From: Limnanthes douglasii subsp. nivea
Taxonomy: Eukaryota > Streptophyta > Magnoliopsida > Brassicales > Limnanthaceae
Assembly (NCBI GenBank): GCA_036936605.1
Contig: JAUPFV010000002.1
Location: 166,851,739 to 166,915,738 of the forward strand
DNA: 64,000 bases
Direction of reading: 5' to 3'
The notes beneath the pieces are model-generated. The model saw nothing but the letters and a program-made list of their open reading frames with translations, did no database searches and was not told the origin of the DNA. Both the position numbers and the translations under genes were made by a program. This document shows positions 21,852-32,881 of the stretch, in pieces (the stretch's first letter is position 1; each line of letters starts with the position of its first letter).

Positions 21852-22750
21852 TTATTGACCTTCATTTTTCTCTTCAGCATGAGCAGTCGAATTTGGGGGA
21901 GAAACTTTCACACTTTTCTCTTCTTTATCAATTAGGGGAGTTTTCGAAGAAATTTTATTTTTCTTCAGAGCAATGGTCTTTTTTCTTTTCTTTGGAAGAT
22001 CAACCTCGGTTTCTTCTTGGATGATTGGAATATTAGTTTTGCTCGCTTTCCTTATGGGCTTCATTTGTGTTTTCTTCGGCTTCATATTTTTGGTAGAGTT
22101 AGAATTTACTTTTTTCTCATTGACCTTCTTCGTGATTAAGTGGCTTTGAGATCTATTTTGAACTAGAAGTATGTTTTGTTCGTCAGGTTCTCCCAATATT
22201 TTCACAACATCATCTGGGTTTGGGGCTCTAATAGTTCTTGTTCTGGGACAATAGAATCCAGAGAGATCCTTCATATAAGACTATTGATAAAATTCAGAGG
22301 TTAAAAGGTTATGTGAAACTTATTTCCCGATGAATGCTCCACCAATGTAGACAATTTCGCAAATATATTTGTGGCAGTTTTTTGACAAGATTTATACCGC
22401 CTCAAAAATTCTACTTAAAACAACAATCAATAAATAAATTGAAGTATAAAATAAGAAAAACAAATGAAAACTAACTAACTTACTAGTACTTTTCCATTCA
22501 GGATAAATCCTTGATGGATTTTATTTGGAAAATTATTTTCAATTTTCTCAGGGTCCAACAATAACGACGAATCTTTGTTTCCATAATTTGTCAGGTTCGA
22601 GGATATCGTCAACTTAGTTGAAGAAATCTTCGAGGGCGAGGTAGTAGAACGTTAGCACTGAATTTTTAGAAAGACCAGTCATTGTAATGAAATATTTGAT
22701 GAGGAGAGGAGAATTTTGCCAAGCTTGGAGTCTACAATGGTGGACAAGAG
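21852..22750 (-). pseudogene. antisense ORF of a Tat gypsy element (Transposase_28-like)
   Basis: On the strand opposite to the surrounding pol, residues such as WQNSPLLIKYFITM, FYYLALEDFF and EPDKLWKQRFVVV fit the plant 'putative gypsy-type transposon' domain (Pfam Transposase_28), which is known from antisense ORFs of Tat elements. After a possible intron (GTAAGT donor at 22483, AG acceptor near 22411-22414) the frame resumes and ends in a 140-residue ORF (21852-22274) rich in Lys and Ser. Function is unknown. It has stops, so it is probably dead. Domain identity is from memory of the family. Confidence 0.5.
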
Positions 22751-22829
22751 GGTAAACCATAAGTTTGGGGTTGCTTCTATCAGACATAAATCTATGAGTT
22801 CAAAATACTCAAGTATCATTGGGTCTCAT

Positions 22830-23760
22830 GGAAATTGAAGTCCCTAGTTGATGATTTTGGGGTAGACCATAAGTTTGAGGTTTTGGTAATATTTTTGGTG
22901 ATGATAATAAATTTTTTATATTCGTGAACGCTGCCTCACATTCTGATGTCCATTCAAATCTTCTTGGTCCTCGTAAAACTTGAAAGATAGGGAAGCATTT
23001 GTTAGAAAATCTAGAAATAAATCGCTTAATTGCTGCTTACCTTCTTGTTAGAATTTGCACTTCTTTAATAGATCGAGGTGAATTCATTGTTATCAAGACT
23101 TTCAACTGATTACATATCCCAAAAACTTCCCTGACCGAATTGCGAAGGTACATTTCTTAGGATTCAGTTTTGACCTAATTGCCCTTAAATTCAAAAACGC
23201 TTCCTCTAAATCATCAAGATGCACATAATCCTTTAAACGTTTTACCACCATATCGTCTATATATACTTCCATATTTCTTCCGATCTAAGTGGCAAAATAT
23301 TTATTCATCAACCTTTTATAAGTGGCTCCAGCATTTTTCAATCCAAATGGCATTACCCTATAATAGTGCAACCCCATATTAGTTATGAAAGTTGTGCATT
23401 CTTGATCTTTTGGATCCATTTAAATCTGATTATATCCTGCAAAAGCATCCATGAATGTTAGTATTTTATTTCCTGAGGTAGAATCAATCAGCTGATCTAT
23501 TCGAGGAACGGGAAATGGATCTTTAGGACAAGCACGATTCAAGTCTCTAAAATCCACACACATTCTCCATTTCCCATTCTTCTTTTTAACCACTACCGGA
23601 TTTGTCGTTCACAAAGGATATTGTGACTTCCTTATGTGTCCGACCTTGGATAACTGGTCTACCTTAGAAACAATTGCTTCCACCTTCTCCGAAGATAATG
23701 TCCTTTTTTCTGAATTACTAGCTTCACCTTCGGATCGATAGCCAAGCTATGACGAATCAC
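22830..23760 (-). pseudogene. Tat gypsy RT and partial RNase H (minus-strand relic)
   Basis: Minus-strand translation gives [69 protein letters not shown] and SGKFLGYVIS, a nearly complete gypsy RT with catalytic aspartates present. It continues into DLNGHQNVRQRS and the connection to RNase H, then stops abruptly near 22830, where it meets the end of the oppositely oriented element. Several in-frame stops and frame changes make it non-functional. Confidence 0.85.
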
Positions 23761-24890
23761 CTCAATTGGTAACCATGTTCATCCTCTGTCCTCCAAGAGA
23801 AAACATCTAAATTAATAGATAAAAAATCTAGCAGCTGTTGACGTAAGAGTGGTGTCAGTAAGGTTCTGATTCGAAGCACTATTCCTTCCGAAAAAGTAAA
23901 CTCTTCAATTTCTTCACTTACCGTTAAAGATCCTGAAGTTTCCCTCAGATTGTAAACTCTTTCTTCTAAATCCGAGGTCACCTCCTCTGCGTGCTATTCA
24001 TGTATTAAATCCCCACTACTAGACCCTCAGATCTGAAATGCAGTGGCATAACATTCTTTAGCTACCTTCTCGTCGCCTCAAATGACCCCAATCCAATCTC
24101 CAACCACATACTTGAAGCATTGGTGAACTGTTGATACAACCCCATACATTCTAGAAAACCACGACCTTCTAAAAATAACATTATAACTCGTGGGGCAATC
24201 CACCACCACAAAAAGCACCTGGACCTTCTTCTTGAACGGTCCTTTTCCCAAGCTTATTTCTCCCTCAAATTCCCTAATCCCTGTTACACCTGTAAATCAT
24301 ATAATTGTCCAATCTGATTGAGAAATACGAGGTGCATTTGTCATTCTATCATAGGTTGACTTAAAAACGGAATTAACAGAACTACTAGTGTCAATGAGCA
24401 CACATCTAATTTCGATGCCAACCACCTATGCTCCAATAACCACTGCATCTTCATGTGGCCCTGTTGTTCCTCGTAGATCATCTTCATCGAACATAATAAA
24501 AAGAATAACCTTTTTTCCATACAAATGCGTGGACATTTTCCTTTAAATTTGAGTTGTCAAATTGACAACATGTCTTTTCCTCGAGCTATCAGAGTTTCCA
24601 GTCATCGAATCGCCTCCGAAAATGGCTAGAGATTAAATTTTTTTGCATAATTCTCGTACATGCCCCTTTTCTATTGGCTCTTCAACTACCATCAAAAGCA
24701 ACCTATTCGGATCCTTCTCCACATATTTCGAAGAAGCATCAAATGCTTCAACCTTCAAATCTCAAATCATGAAATTCTCAGCTGGTGCAGTTGGATTAGC
24801 CTTTGAAGTTAACGCTGTGTTTTTCGAACCGGTCCCCTATGACTTCACATAAGTCAAGAGCTTCCCATTTTCGGTCAAAGTCTCAACCTC
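23757..24890 (-). pseudogene. Tat gypsy protease and protease-RT linker
   Basis: The minus strand reads MTGNSDSSRKRHVVNLTTQI, MSTHLYGKK, FDEDDLRGTTGPHEDAVVIG, VLIDTSSSVN and FEGEISLGKGPFKKKVQVLF, then the linker ORF 23757-23981 (SLTVSEEIEEFTF, INLDVFSWRTED). LDVFSW/LDVFAW followed by a tract ending in the conserved HxLxI motif normally leads into RT. Same family as the relics at 20.0 and 48.3 kb. Frames are broken in several places. Confidence 0.82.
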
Positions 24891-26441
24891 TTTTTTAGAG
24901 CAATGCAATCATCAGTATCGTGCCCGATATCGTCATGATACCTGCAGTATTTGTTGTTCCTTTCCTCCATTGGCCTACTTATTGGAGCTGACTTTCTAAA
25001 ATTTAAGAAGCTCTTGTTCTTATGCCATATCACAGCCACATTATCTGTCAAATCAACATAATATTCTGCCCTAACCCATTAATTTGGCCTTGGTCTGTTA
25101 TAGTTATAAGATGGAGCATGATTTGAATATCCACCAGTTCGAGGTGGCAAGTTGTTATTCTTTTGTCGTGTCTGTTGATTACCATTTCCATTCGAGGGTT
25201 GCCTTTGGTTACTGGCCACCTGACTTGAATTCTTTCGAGTGTCAACCGGTCCTCCTCGGACTCTAGTTGACTCCTCGACTTTAATCTGATCCTCAACTTG
25301 AGTTATCAAGGCTCCATAAGTTAAAGCTCTCCTCTTTGTAGTTTAATTGGCCAGATCCCCTGGCAATAGTCCTTGGCAAAAATCTGCCATTGCCACATTC
25401 TCTTCCCAATTGTTCAAACTTGCTTTAGTTAAAACGAAACTCTTCGTATAATCTTTCAATTTCTCTCCAGCTGTCTGCTTGCACTAGATAATGGTAGCTC
25501 AAATCTCTCTCATTTGTTTACTCCCCACAAACTGCCTTGGAAAAGCAGTATAAAAATCCCTAAAATTTGAAATGGACCCCCTCGGAATCCGATTGTACCA
25601 TTTTAAAGCCGTTTCCTTGAAGGTCTGCGAAAATGCACGACACACCAGCCGGTCGTCATCTTCAAAGTTCGTGATGTAGTTCTTAAATTGTTCGATGTGG
25701 TCATCGGGATCTTGCATCCCATCGAACCTTTCCAATTAAGTAATGTCAAAACTTTTCGGAAGCATTATAGAATGAATTTCACTTGTCAACGGAGAATTTC
25801 TCTAGTCGACACCTTGCACAAACTGGTCATCAGTTCCCATTACTGCATATAGATTTCGATCAGTCTTAGCATAATGATTCGAATGGTTCCCTTGACACCA
25901 CGTAGAACGAGGAACATAGTCCCTTTTAGATTTGTATTCTGTTTTTTGCTTCCTCAACTGCTCTCTATCTGATTCCTCTTTCGAAGAACCACTATATCTT
26001 TTAAAGGCTGAAGTAGAGTTTTCGACCTCTTCATCACTAGAAGTTATATACTTTTTCTTGTCTTTTTTCCCCTTTGCGAGAGGAATAACGCTCTTTAGGA
26101 GATACGAAACACACTTCTTTATGTTCATTTTTAGCTCGCCGATCAGCACAGGACCGATCAAATTGATCTCCCATATCAGTCTTTTCATTCTCTTGTCTCA
26201 CCTCGAAGCTTAGATTCGCCGACTGGATTTCTTATTATCATTGTTCATATTTTTCATTTAGCACATTTATTTTGTCTAAAATCTGATTCATACACATCTC
26301 AATGTCTGATTGAGTTTGGATTAGAGTTGATCCATCTAGCTTATTTTCATTTCTTTGCAAGTCATGTTTTAAATTTTCCATCGTTGACCGAAGTGATGGA
26401 TTTTTTTTGGGATTCATTATAAGAGATTCAAACAAAAACAA
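24890..26441 (-). pseudogene. Tat gypsy Gag
   Basis: From a start near 26441 (26420 for the inner ATG, MNPKKNPSLRSTMENL) a coiled-coil-like N-terminus is followed by a Lys/Glu-rich segment (25802-26188). The gag core comes next: MERFDGMQDPDDHIEQFKNY, CRAFSQTFKETALKWYNRIP and SISNFRDFYTAF (25499-25735). Near 24895-24970 the C-terminal finger reads YCRYHDDIGHDTDDC followed by LKKEVE, the usual Tat gag knuckle. Stops and frameshifts separate the pieces. The primer-site region lies just upstream, at about 26490-26512. Confidence 0.8.
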
Positions 26442-26514
26442 GAAAATTGTATTAAAATTTGAACAGACAAGTTACAGATTCTTAATTCTGTCACCAACGG
26501 ACTTGCCAATTTGG

Positions 26515-27180
26515 TGAGTTCAGATATTAAGAATGTTGTCTTAGAAAGATGTTATACGTGAATTCTAGAGAGAGAAAAAGAGAGAGAGAGAGAGTTTTTA
26601 AAGAGAGAAATTTTAAGTACAATTGAATAAAATAGAAATGTGTTCAACCCCTCTATTAGGTTAGCCTTAAAACTGAAATCAGTTAAAATAAGGCTAGATT
26701 ACCCTTAGTCCTCAATAATATTACATAGTTACAACTGCTCTCTTAAACTTACATTATTCACATTTTAGTTTTTAAATTCATACTTCCATATTAACATATA
26801 TCTACCATCTATGAAAGTGATATTATTACTAATATTTTCTTTTCCCAATGAGTTATTGATATTATTAACTATATCATTAATTGAGATCATAAAAGTAATG
26901 TCTACTGGTTTTTATAAAGATCGAATTACCGGACCCACTACTCAGATTGATTAAATACATGAACAAATATTTATTTGTAGTACTAAGCTAATAAATATGT
27001 AATGTTGAGGGTATTTTTATGTAATAAAGAAAAAATATATTTAATATTAGTGAATAAAAATAATGAAATAACCGATTATGGGTTATTCATGTAATCTCAT
27101 TAATCCTTCATGCCCAAATGATCAAATGCCCAAATTACTATTATATATCTACCCTATATGAACTACATTTGCATAACATC
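26515..27180 (-). repeat. candidate 5' LTR of the 22.8-26.5 kb gypsy relic
   Basis: In minus orientation the sequence ends AATATCTGAACTCA and is followed by CCAAATTGGCAAGTCCGTTGGTGAC, the kind of primer-binding region (TTTGGC...) used by Tat elements. A GA-rich run and a low-complexity leader fit an LTR. No partner LTR remains, so the outer border near 27180 is a guess. Confidence 0.4.
26564..26600. repeat. GA microsatellite
   Basis: Run of GAGAGAGAAAAAGAGAGAGA continuing to GAGAGTTTTT, inside the candidate LTR. A similar purine run occurs in the related LTR near 50.97-51.00 kb. Confidence 0.85.
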
Positions 27181-27189
27181 TCTCTATAA

Positions 27190-28030
27190 AATCATATTTG
27201 ATTTTTCCCTAACATTTACTTGACCTAACTCAAAATATACATTACACATTTTCCCTTCAGATATTTTTGGGATTATTAGGTTTGACTTATTAGGTTGCAT
27301 TTGCGTTATGTCCAAAGAGAAAGTAAATAATTTAAAGTGAGTATTAGCATTGATGACGTCTCTTGAAAAAGTATTCTCGAAAACAATGCACATACTTGGT
27401 CGATGGTACATTAACATAAACGTTCAAGCAAATATGAAAAAAGTAAATGAATGAAAAAACAGATAATGAAACTTTTTTATCTGCATGGAAAACAATAGTG
27501 TACTCAAAACTAATATGAATTCGACAGCAATAAAATTAAGATGCAATGTGGCTTCAAATTCCTCAAGTAATAAATGCTCCAAAAAGTTTTGGTTATTTTT
27601 TTACACTAATAAGTTTATGGTTTATGCAACTAACAATATCATGTACTTTTGGGAGACTCGACCAGTAATCAGGTGAAGAGTGCTCATTATAACCTAAAAC
27701 ATTTTTATAGGTACAAAAAGCTTGATTTTGCATTATGTTGGGGTAGATTACATTGTTTGGTCGAAATACAAGATGCAACAATTAAACCATCATTTGAAAA
27801 GAGTTGATCTATAACATAACATAAAGTTGGAGACAATATATTTAACAAACTTAGAGGTAATGTCTCAAATACTTATTTAGAACTCCTTTTACTGAATTAG
27901 AATGTGCTAAATATATTGAGATGACGTATCAAATTAAAATGGATGATGAAATTTGTACTTGTGCAATACGATCTACGCATGGTATACCATGTTTGGAGTA
28001 GATTTCCTAATCGATCTCCAAACGAACTTT
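27190..28030 (+). pseudogene. MULE transposase relic (FAR1/FHY3-like family)
   Basis: Frames must be joined by hand, but the order of blocks is right. LLGLTYXVAFAL is followed by LALMTSLEKVFSKTMHILGR (compare the family's LALMNA...FP...HLLCRWH). Then come NINVQANMKK, KFMVYATNNIMYFWETR, KSAHYNLKHF and CWGRLHCLVEIQDATIKPSF, and finally EICTCAIRSTHGIPCLE, the SWIM-like C-x-C...H-x-P-C segment. This is the core of the Mutator-like transposases from which plant FAR1/FHY3 proteins derive. Many stops; clearly dead. No terminal repeats or target duplication were found for the parent element. Confidence 0.75.
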
Positions 28031-28840
28031 TCACCTTTATAATCTTTTAATGATGATTGGAAGATATTAGATATAATAATACCAACAAACTTAACCACGA
28101 TAGAGCTTTTAGAAAATAATAGATCAAATTGTATTGATACCATGCAAACCAATGACGAATAATAGGGCATATTTATAGGAAATGATTTGAAGTAATATAT
28201 CTAGAAACATATACCCTTTTAGAAGTTTTAGAGAAAAATAAATATTATGGTCGTCCATAAGCATCATCCACTAAATAAGATAAATCGTATTAGAAAATGT
28301 GAAAGATTTAGAAAAAGTAAGCGAACCTTTGATACGTATCATTTTTTAAAATTATGTCGCTACAAATTCCGTAAAGGAGAATGAATTGCACCATGTAGTA
28401 GACCTGTTAAATTGGAAATACCGACACAAGCTAGTGTGCATATCTATTAGCAAAAGAAATATGCGGTAGTTGGAACTCTTTTGATAGCGTCACTATCCAG
28501 TCTTATCATACCAGCTCAAATATTGGTTGTAACCCATTGTTTTATGGTCCAATTTTACTTATGATATTTTCCCATTCAGCACAAACCTTTTATAAGTGCA
28601 ATTAATGATAATACTAGATGGCCATTTTTGGTATCGATCCGTTTCGTATGGCTTGTACCGCAAACAAAATGTACGACAGGTTTTTGAAAAAGCACTTTAA
28701 GATGAGCTTATTTTTAGGGATAATGATCACATTAAAGTTTAATCGTATAGCTCATTTTTATACTATTATGAGGTATCTCCCCTTTAATGTCTCAAATGGA
28801 GGATGCCAGATTGGGTTTTGGTTACTAACAACCATGTTGT
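28031..28840 (+). pseudogene. C-terminal part of the MULE transposase relic (possible OTU-like region)
   Basis: Downstream of the SWIM-like block the reading NDDWKILD fits the HWRKLD-type motif after it. Further on, NDNTRWPFL and the ORF at 28618-28848 (GGCQIGFWLLTTM) sit where some plant MULEs have an OTU-protease-like extension with a PDMG-x-IA motif. The match is weak and I assign it by position more than by sequence. Confidence 0.38.
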
Positions 28841-29588
28841 CTATGTAAGTAACAATCATATATTTTTAGTTTTTTTTTTCCTTCTAATAATGAGTATTCA
28901 TCATCCTCATGTTTTTAATATAGTTTTGAATTACTAATGACTCACTTTGCGTAAGGGAATAGCTTTTATGTCTCCAATTGTGTAGTGTAGAAGCAACAAT
29001 TTTTTGGATTTTTTAATTATAACTCGATACAAAAGATATCAAGAGAATCAAATTATAACACCTAACATCAATAACCCCGAAATGACCGATTTAGACAAAT
29101 TCTTGTAATAATATAATGTAGACTTATTTGTTTAATGTATTTGTTTTATGTTAGTGTGTTAACAACTTGAAAACATTAAACTTAACTCGATAAAATTTAA
29201 ATACATCATAAACATATACATTAAATAGAAATATGCATTACAAGAAACATAACACTTTAAGAAGAGTCATATCCTTGCATATCTATTTTTAGGTAGTATG
29301 CATCCGCCCACACTTGTTCTAGTCTACTCTCTCAATGAGTTCCAACTCAATCTCGCGAAGTATATGTTATTTAATAAAATAATTAATTCCCAAATAAAAA
29401 AACTTACACACCTATTTTTCAACTTCTTGCGGGAGGTCACAAATGAGAATATTTGGAATTGATTCCAAATATTGTAACCGATTACGAAATAAACGTAAAA
29501 CTAATACATAAATTAAATTACTCAATAGAACATAAAAGAATTAGATAAAAATATATTAAACAACATTAAACATAAACTGCAACAACAC
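28841..29588. other. AT-rich stretch, nothing recognised
   Basis: No gene or element border other than the truncated LTR starting at 29589. Confidence 0.4.
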
Positions 29589-29640
29589 AATTCCGATATC
29601 CGGGAGAGAAATCAGTCTGTTCGCAGTCTTTACTACATCA
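29589..29640 (-). repeat. truncated 3' LTR of copy A
   Basis: 52 bp matching the TGATGTA-end of the LTR at 31022-31423 (ATATC..GGGAGAGAAATCAGTCTGTTC). The remainder is missing, so the element is cut at 29589. Confidence 0.75.
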
Positions 29641-29699
29641 TCCTTCCCCGGTTGGGAAGCATTTGACCTCGAATTCGGAACGCTGAAACATTAATAGAA

Positions 29700-29885
29700 C
29701 TATAAAAACATTGGCGTGTTCACCGCTGATTTCAACTAGTACCAGTATAAGAGTGTAAGAGGTAAGGATCTAAATGCTGCAACTCTTGTTAAGAAGTGGT
29801 TTCTCAGCTTTGTCCCTCTTTACCATATCATCGACATTACTGTGGTCAGCGGTAACAAGATATATTCCACCCACTTGTTCTATGC
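29700..29885 (-). pseudogene. captured phosphoglycerate mutase (cofactor-independent) fragment, copy A
   Basis: Minus-strand reading [20 protein letters not shown] followed by [14 protein letters not shown]. It continues, after a stop replacing the expected Gln, as ILTSYTLILVLVEISG. Plant cofactor-independent phosphoglycerate mutase (iPGAM, glycolysis, cytosol) reads [20 protein letters not shown] and ILTSHTL near its C-terminus. The metal-binding Asp-His of ADH is kept. Only about 60 residues of a roughly 560-residue enzyme are present, so it cannot be an enzyme. It lies directly after the eIF4A fragment. Confidence 0.78.
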
Positions 29886-29929
29886 CTGCTTTTTCATCCC
29901 ATTTACTAAGCACAACATCACCCTTGCGC

Positions 29930-30075
29930 GTGTAAAGCGTTGTTGTCTTTCCAGTTCCAGATTGTGCTTGTTGTATCACATCAAAACCTTTGCAGAAAGG
30001 AATAATTCCTCTTTGTTGAATAGTAGATGGCTTCTCAAGTTCTTTAGAGTATATATCTGGTAGTAGATTCAAAAC
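29930..30075 (-). pseudogene. captured eIF4A fragment, copy A
   Basis: ORF 29770-30072 begins [20 protein letters not shown] and continues [20 protein letters not shown] then KTTT. Plant eIF4A, the DEAD-box RNA helicase of cap-dependent translation, has EKPSAIQQRGIVPFCKG and [13 protein letters not shown] here, covering the Q motif and the ATP-binding motif I. About 45 residues of a roughly 413-residue protein are present. The reading frame stays open into the phosphoglycerate mutase fragment, so the two captured pieces form one chimeric ORF of 100 residues. Confidence 0.85.
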
Positions 30076-30150
30076 TGCAATCTTCTACTTCTAACTTGTT
30101 ACTCTTCCTTTTATTTCCCCAACCATCACCCAAAACTCCTCCAACTTCTA

Positions 30151-30486
30151 TTACAAACATAATCTTTTATCCATTAAAATACCAACTTCCATTTTTCCAA
30201 TACGACAACATGTATCCACAGAAAACCGAATCAAAGGTTTGATTTTAGGATAACATAAAATACATGGAATATAAATCTCCATAATAAAAGTTGCTACTTG
30301 GCATTCTTTCTTCAATAAAAGTTTTGAAACGATGTAGTCTAGTGTACTAAAGCCCGAGACAATATCTCGATCTACAAGTTTCTCCTTAACATTAATTAGA
30401 TCATCATTATCACAGTTATCATCATGCCCATCGTAGACTGGTTTGTCAAATACTAACCCAGATACATCTTCAATTTTTTTTATCAT
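30151..30486 (-). pseudogene. region X (unassigned, conserved in all three copies), copy A
   Basis: 111-residue ORF containing INVKEKLVDRDIVSGFSTLD, a hydrophobic CQVATFIMEIYIPCILCYP and IRFSVDTCCRIGKMEVGI. The same segment is recognisable at 31923-32330 and 36306-36641. I do not recognise the family. It may be a third captured host gene or a remnant of a retroelement protein. Confidence 0.55.
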
Positions 30487-30632
30487 AGACTAGCTTGTCA
30501 AACACGGAGTCAGACACAGTTTTAGCATCATAGCTAAGATCGGCAGCTGGTGCAATTTGAAGACGAAACTCCTTAACTGGTGGTGGTTTTGGACTACTCT
30601 AGATGGCACTAATATAAACTTGATACCATCTT

Positions 30633-31007
30633 TCAAAAACTGTATCGATCTGTTCTACTATCATAAGTAGAATTTCTCTTAAATCGCCATGGACATTTTA
30701 AAACTAGATGGTAAACGTCCATATGAACTACGTCACACCATGTTGGATCTTTATAATTACCAACAGAAAATTCAATTTGACAGTGTTTTGAAACTGTTAC
30801 CTCGGTGTACTCTATCAATCCTGACAGTACGTACGAGTATGGAAGAGCCTTAGTCTTCAACGCCAGTTTATCAACAACCTCCTCTAAAATCAGATACTCA
30901 TTCTACAATTGTGCAGGTAGACTGGAAGATGTCGTTCTCTATTCTAGCCTTCAAATCAAGAGGTAACCGGAACATAATTCCTATATCTGCGTAGCAGGAA
31001 TTGCTAG
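30633..31007 (-). pseudogene. gypsy protease fragment, copy A
   Basis: The reading runs FRLPLDLKARIENDIFQSTC, a gap, then EEVVDKLALKTKALPYSYVL, KHCQIEFSVGNYKDPTWCDV and VHMDVYHLVLKCPWRF. This is the retropepsin region of chromovirus-type Ty3/gypsy elements (WCDVVPMDACHLLLGRPW). The segment with the DSGSS active site is deleted in this copy. Gag and RT are absent, so the element is non-autonomous. Confidence 0.75.
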
Positions 31008-31021
31008 TCTCTGATACCAAC

Positions 31022-31423
31022 TGAGGGTGTGTCGGAAGATTAGCAAAATAAAAAAATAGATATGACCCTAACCCTAGGTTAGAGAATAAAGGAGACTTAG
31101 AGAAATAATCTCACAATTCTATTAATCAAAGTCTGACGACAACATAGGGTATATGATGCTTTATATAGCACTACCAAAAACCCTAATTCCAAATAAGAAA
31201 TTACATAAATATTTTAAAATAAATAAATAAATAAAATTAAGGTTAAAATATTAAAACTGGTTTTCGAAGGTTTTACGGGTTGAATCTGGGTATCCAAACT
31301 TAGTGGCAAATTCATATTTTGAAATCTAAAGGGCTCGTCGAAATCTTCGATTTGCGTACCTTTTTTTACCCAATTCCGATATTTGGGCGAGAAATCAGTC
31401 TGTTCGCAGTCTTCGTTACATCA
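31022..31423 (-). repeat. shared LTR between copies A and B
   Basis: 402 bp. In minus orientation it starts TGATGTAACGAAGACTGC and ends CACACCCTCA next to TTGGTATCAGAGAC (31008-31020). It serves as the 5' LTR of copy A and the 3' LTR of copy B. It contains a TATATAAAGCATCAT TATA region and the ACCCTAGGTTAGGGT-type leader. Confidence 0.85.
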
Positions 31424-31489
31424 TCCTTCCTCGGTTGGGAAGAATTCGACCTTGAATTTGGAACGCTGAAACATTGACAGTACTGCAAA

Positions 31490-31665
31490 AACATTGGCGT
31501 GTTCACCGCTGATTTCAACTGGTACCAACATAAGGGTGTAAGAGTTGACAATCTGAATGCTGCAGCTCTTGTTTCGAAGTGGTTTCTCAGCTTTGTCCCT
31601 TTTTACCATGCCATCAGCATTAGTGTGGTCAGCAGTAACAAGATATACTCCACCCGCTTGTTATA
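31490..31665 (-). pseudogene. captured phosphoglycerate mutase fragment, copy B
   Basis: Minus-strand AGGVYLVTADHTNADGMVKR followed by DKAEKPLRNKSCSIQIVNSY and TLMLVPVEISG. It is less broken than copy A at the IQI-x-xSYTL segment and keeps ADH. It is followed, about 90 bp on, by the purine tract and the LTR at 31423. Confidence 0.78.
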
Positions 31666-31724
31666 TGCATGATTCTTCAACCCATTTACTAAGCACAACA
31701 TCACCCTTGCGCGTGTAAGAAGTT

Positions 31725-31845
31725 GATGTCTTTCCAGTTTTTGTATCATATCCAAATCTTTGCAGAAAAGAAGAATTCCTCTTTAATGAATAGTAGATGG
31801 CTTCTCAAGTTCTTCAAAGTATATTTTTGCTAGTAGATTCAAAAC
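31725..31845 (-). pseudogene. captured eIF4A fragment, copy B
   Basis: Reads [15 protein letters not shown], stop, RGILLFCKDLDMIQ and then GKTSTSYTRKGD. The QQAQSG part of motif I is deleted. The homology to copies A and C is clear and the fragment sits in the same place, so the capture happened before the copies diverged. Confidence 0.75.
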
Positions 31846-31922
31846 ACTCCAATCTTCTACTTTTAACTTGTTACTCTTTCTTTTATTTCCCCAACCATCA
31901 CCCAAAACTCCTCCAAGTTCTA

Positions 31923-32462
31923 TTACAAACCTAATATTTTATCCATTAAAACACTATTCTTTTCTTTTATCAATTTATTCATAATCTCAAACACAAAAAT
32001 ACCATCATCAATTTTTCCAATACGACAACATGTATCCACAGAAAACCGAATCGAAGGTTTGATTTTAGGATAACATATAATACCTAGAAAATACATCTCC
32101 ACAATAAAAGCTGCTATTTTGCATTCTTTCTTCAGTAAAAATTCTGAAGCAATGTCATCTGGTGTACTGAAGCCTGAGACTATATCTCGATCTACAAGTT
32201 TTTCCTCAACATTAATTAGATCTTCATTATCCCAATTATCATCATACCCATCGTAGATTGGTTTGTAAAATACTGACCCAGATACATCTTCAAAAATATT
32301 TTTATCATAGACTGGCTTGTCAAACACGGAGTCAGACACAGTTTTAGTATCACATCTAAGATCGGCAGCTGGTGCAATTTGATTATGGAAATCCTTAATT
32401 AGTGGTGGTTTTGGAGCCACTACTCTATATGGAACTAATATAAACTTGGTACCATCTTTCAC
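31923..32462 (-). pseudogene. region X plus linker (unassigned), copy B
   Basis: Longest open version, 179 residues. It starts in the protease tail (GTKFILVPYRVVAPKPPLIK), then SDSVFDKPVYD repeats, then region X: NVEEKLVDRDIVSGFSTPDD, KKECKIAAFIVEMYFLGIIC and IRFSVDTCCRIGKIDDGIFV. No catalytic motif or known domain is visible. Codon-level conservation between A, B and C could be tested. Confidence 0.6.
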
Positions 32463-32860
32463 AAACTGTATCGATTTGTTCTACTATCATAAGTAGAATT
32501 TCTCTTAATCGCCATGGACGTCATAAAACTAGATGGCAAATGTCCATAGGAACTACGTCACACCATGTTGTATCTTTATAATTACCAACATAAAATGCAA
32601 TTTGGGAGCATTTGGAAATCGTTACCTCGGTGTACTATTTCAATCCTGACAGTATGTACGGGTATGGAAGAGCTTCAGTCTTTAACACCAGTTTCTGAAC
32701 AGCCTCCTCTGAAATCAGATTCTCATAGATATCTAAATCAATTACAAATTTGCAAATTCTTCCTCCAATTGTGCAGGTAGACTGGAAGATGTTGTTCTCT
32801 ACTCTAGCCTTCAAATCAAGAGGTAGCCGGAAAATGATTTATGTATATGCGTAGCAGGAA
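32463..32860 (-). pseudogene. gypsy protease fragment, copy B
   Basis: More complete than copy A: NIFQSTCTIGGRICKFVIDL, DIYENLISEEAVQKLVLKTE and KDTTWCDVVPMDICHLVL. The active site expected as IDSGSS reads IDLDIY, so the catalytic Ser/Gly context is lost. Confidence 0.75.
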
Positions 32861-32881
32861 TTGCTGGTCTCTGATACCAAC

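Noticed and set aside
29770..30072. functional small eIF4A-like helicase
   Set aside because: Only Q motif and motif I are present; DEAD, SAT and the second RecA domain are missing.
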